Shown piece after piece: positions 7,737-9,167 of a DNA stretch of 9,167 nt. A model generated the notes under the pieces. It saw only the letters and a list, made by a program, of their open reading frames with translations. It did not search any database and was not told where the DNA came from. The stretch's first letter is position 1; each line of letters opens with the position of its first letter. The position numbers and the translations under genes were made by a program. Source of the stretch: JAQUGA01 sp964521105 (GTDB taxonomy: Bacteria > Bacteroidota > Bacteroidia > Bacteroidales > WCHB1-69); the NCBI GenBank assembly GCA_964521105.1, contig CAZFPO010000118.1, positions 1 through 9,167 of the forward strand. Reading direction: 5' to 3'.

Positions 7737-8996
7737 ATGACAAAAAAAAATAATAAATTAAAATTAATTATTTATGCTGAGCAATATATGTTATTGCTCA
7801 TTGCTTTTTGTTTGCCCTTATACAAGCCTTTCACTCCTTATTTAATTGCTATTTGGGGCTTATTAGCAATATCAGTCTCACTTATAAATAGGTGCGAAAA
7901 GTTACAATATATATATTCAGCTAAAAAAGTTGCTATACTTTTTTTTGTTTTACCATTCTATTTTATATTACATTTTGTAGGATTATTATATTCAGACAAT
8001 CTTCATTTTGGTTGGTTTGATATTGAAGTGAAATTGTCGATGTTGATTTTTCCCATACTTTTATATTTTACTCGAAAACGTTTTTTAAACCAACATTTTT
8101 TTAAAAACCTTTTAACATCATTTCTTTTTGGTTGTCTTTTTACCATTTTAATAAACCTTTTCTGGTCATTAATTGAATTTAAATCGGGTAAAGGCTTTGA
8201 AGTATTCTATTATATTTCCGTTTCGCGTTTCTTTCATCCTTCATACATCTCGTTATATTTATGTTTCGCTTTGTATATATTACTACAACGAATAGTAAAT
8301 TATTCAGAAAATCGTAAGTTATTTAAAATGTTGTGGCATCTGTTTTTTGCAATCTTACTATTATTTTATGTTTTTTTACTTTCATCGAAAGCCGGAATTT
8401 TAGGCTCTTTAATTGTAATAATTGTTTTTTTTGGAATGTATTTTTGGAAAAAATATACGCCTTTGGTTTCATTTGGCTTGTTAGGGATTATTTTATTATT
8501 ATTTTTCTCGTCAATTTTTTTTATTCCCAATGTACGTATGCGTTTCGAGAGTATGGCTTTAGCTGTTTTTAATCCTCCAAATAATTCGGAGAATGTTTCC
8601 GATGGTACAACTAGTCGTTTAAATGTTTGGGAATCATCTTTTAATTTGGCAATAAATAATTTGCCATTTGGAGTTGGAACTGGCGATGTTAAAACAGAAT
8701 TAATAAAGGAATATCGAGCAAATGGTATGGAATACAGTGCCGATAGGCAGTTAAATGCTCATTGTCAATATTTGCAATCATTTGTTGCAGTTGGGATTTT
8801 AGGATTATTATCACTAATAGCAATGTTTTTATTACCAGTCTGGTTTTTTAATAAAAGAATTGACTCATTGTTATTCATTTTAATTTTGCTGTTTGGATTT
8901 AATATTTTATTTGAATCTATGTTTGAAGTACAAGCAGGAGTAGTTTTCTTTTCTTTTTTCTATCCAATTTTACTATTAAAAACGATTTTTAAATAG
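7737..8996 (+). CDS. Second O-antigen ligase/polymerase family (Wzy/WaaL-type) membrane protein
   Basis: 419 residues, starting 3 bases after the GT2 stop. About 11-12 hydrophobic segments are visible (roughly 12-30, 34-50, 64-85, 96-112, 122-147, 163-185, 198-215, 218-237, 244-263, 347-371, 376-393, 397-417), with a polar loop at about 264-346. Family motifs are SRFFHPSYISLYLCF (163-177), SSKAGILGSL (216-225), TSRLNVWESS (292-301), LPFGVGTGD (309-317) and LNAHCQYLQ (339-347). The loop R294 and H342 fit the Arg/His pair needed in WaaL and Wzy enzymes; the residue after the His is Cys, where Asn is common. It shares little obvious sequence with the operon's first gene, so the two look like different subfamilies rather than a recent duplication. 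It probably works at the periplasmic face on undecaprenyl-linked glycan. Polymerase versus ligase is unresolved, though the RLNVW...GVGTGD...NAH layout resembles proteins often annotated as O-antigen ligases in Bacteroidota. Confidence 0.82.
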   Translation: MTKKNNKLKLIIYAEQYMLLLIAFCLPLYKPFTPYLIAIWGLLAISVSLINRCEKLQYIYSAKKVAILFFVLPFYFILHFVGLLYSDNLHFGWFDIEVKLSMLIFPILLYFTRKRFLNQHFFKNLLTSFLFGCLFTILINLFWSLIEFKSGKGFEVFYYISVSRFFHPSYISLYLCFALYILLQRIVNYSENRKLFKMLWHLFFAILLLFYVFLLSSKAGILGSLIVIIVFFGMYFWKKYTPLVSFGLLGIILLLFFSSIFFIPNVRMRFESMALAVFNPPNNSENVSDGTTSRLNVWESSFNLAINNLPFGVGTGDVKTELIKEYRANGMEYSADRQLNAHCQYLQSFVAVGILGLLSLIAMFLLPVWFFNKRIDSLLFILILLFGFNILFESMFEVQAGVVFFSFFYPILLLKTIFK

Positions 8997-9025
8997 TTTT
9001 TAACCCGATTTTTATTGATTATCTA

Positions 9026-9050
9026 GCGAATTTCATTCGTGATATTATTT
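9026..9050 (+). terminator. Possible weak terminator after the glycan operon
   Basis: GCGAAT-TTC-ATTCGT (9026-9040) folds into a 6-bp stem, including one G-U pair, with a 3-nt loop, 30 bp after the operon stop. What follows (9041-9055) is A/T-rich but not a clean T run. This is weak support for an intrinsic terminator; its main merit is position between the operon end and the next promoter. Confidence 0.3.
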
Positions 9051-9077
9051 ATTTTAACTGGTAATCAGTAATTTACG

Positions 9078-9136
9078 AAAAACGCTAAAAAAAAGTTTAA
9101 AAAAGTGTTGTGGATAATAAAAAGTTATTACCTTTG
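9078..9136 (+). promoter_or_regulatory. Strong Bacteroidota-type promoter with upstream A-tract
   Basis: TTG (9108-9110) is followed by 18 bases and then TACCTTTG (9129-9136), an exact fit to TTG-N17-23-TAnnTTTG. Bases 9078-9105 are nearly all A with short T breaks, like an UP element. The extended context (TTGTGGATAATAAAAA before the -7 box, TTTGCAGTCCC after it) resembles promoters I associate with rRNA or tRNA operons in this phylum, but that is from memory. Transcription should start about 9140-9143 and run off the window. Confidence 0.65.
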
Positions 9137-9158
9137 CAGTCCCAAAAGAGGGAAACTG
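9137..9158 (+). other. Hairpin at the predicted transcript start (leader of a gene beyond the window)
   Basis: CAGTCCC (9137-9143) can pair with GGG-AA-ACTG (9150-9158), a 7-bp stem with two bulged A residues and an AAAAGA loop. It lies immediately after the -7 element, partly in the first transcribed bases. An ATG at 9162-9164 (AAAATGGGG) could be the start of a protein gene with a very short leader, or the segment could be the start of a stable RNA leader. The window ends too soon to tell. Confidence 0.3.
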
Positions 9159-9167
9159 AAAATGGGG

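Noticed and set aside
8333..8572. Open frame of 79 codons in another frame of the last operon gene
   Set aside because: It lies wholly within a membrane-protein gene; a T-rich sequence gives hydrophobic-looking shadows in other frames.
9051..9066. Small dyad ACTG-GTAAT-CAGT after the operon
   Set aside because: Only four base pairs with a five-base loop and no following T run; too weak for a terminator or operator call.
1..9167. Searched for CRISPR repeats, insertion-sequence ends, tRNA genes, integrases and defence genes
   Set aside because: No regularly spaced direct repeats, no transposase-like or nuclease-like ORF, and no cloverleaf-like segment were seen by eye. A covariance-model scan was not possible here.

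Overview
The window looks like chromosomal DNA of a Bacteroidota (Bacteroidetes) bacterium. The evidence is the very AT-rich sequence, start codons without Shine-Dalgarno sequences, two promoters of the Bacteroidota type (TTG or TTTG at -33, TAnnTTTG at -7), and a large secreted protein ending in the gliding-motility-associated C-terminal domain (CHU_C type), a sorting signal of the type IX secretion system (T9SS). Genus and species cannot be read from it.

Layout. (1) 1-384, plus strand: the 3' part of a nitroreductase-family gene, cut by the window edge. (2) 390-4061, minus strand, convergent with (1) and only 5 bp away: a 1223-residue modular cell-surface protein. It has a signal peptide, an ENKGQ-type N-terminal domain, SBBP-like propeller strands, an Ig-like module, a Cys-rich segment, SprB-like repeats, a PKD domain and the CHU_C domain. 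(3) 4062-4243: a divergent intergenic region with a good Bacteroidota promoter for the surface protein. There is no clear promoter for the plus-strand genes, but a 3-codon upstream ORF touches the first start codon. (4) 4244-8996, plus strand: a tight four-gene operon with junctions of a 4-base overlap, a 1-base overlap and a 3-base gap. It encodes a Wzy/WaaL-type membrane protein, a GT4 glycosyltransferase, a membrane-anchored GT2 glycosyltransferase of ExoA type, and a second Wzy/WaaL-type membrane protein. (5) 8997-9167: a weak hairpin after the operon, then a strong-looking promoter with an upstream A-tract and a short hairpin at the predicted transcript start. The transcribed gene lies beyond the window and could be a stable RNA operon or a protein gene starting at 9162.

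How the genes may work together. The four plus-strand genes look like part of a surface-polysaccharide (O-antigen, capsule or exopolysaccharide) locus. The two glycosyltransferases would add sugars to a lipid-linked repeat unit on the cytoplasmic face. The two polytopic proteins would polymerise the units and/or ligate the chain to an acceptor on the periplasmic face. The pair could be one polymerase and one ligase. No flippase (Wzx), initiating sugar-phosphate transferase or nucleotide-sugar genes are visible, so any complete pathway needs genes elsewhere. T9SS cargo is attached to A-type LPS in some Bacteroidota, but CHU_C (type B) cargo need not use that route, so a functional link between the surface protein and the glycan operon is only a possibility.

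I found no CRISPR array, insertion sequence, tRNA, integrase or phage gene, and no convincing wholly new system. The points most worth checking are the paired Wzy-like proteins, the Cys-rich insertion in the surface protein, the substituted metal-site motif in the GT2 enzyme, and the promoter and leader at the right edge.
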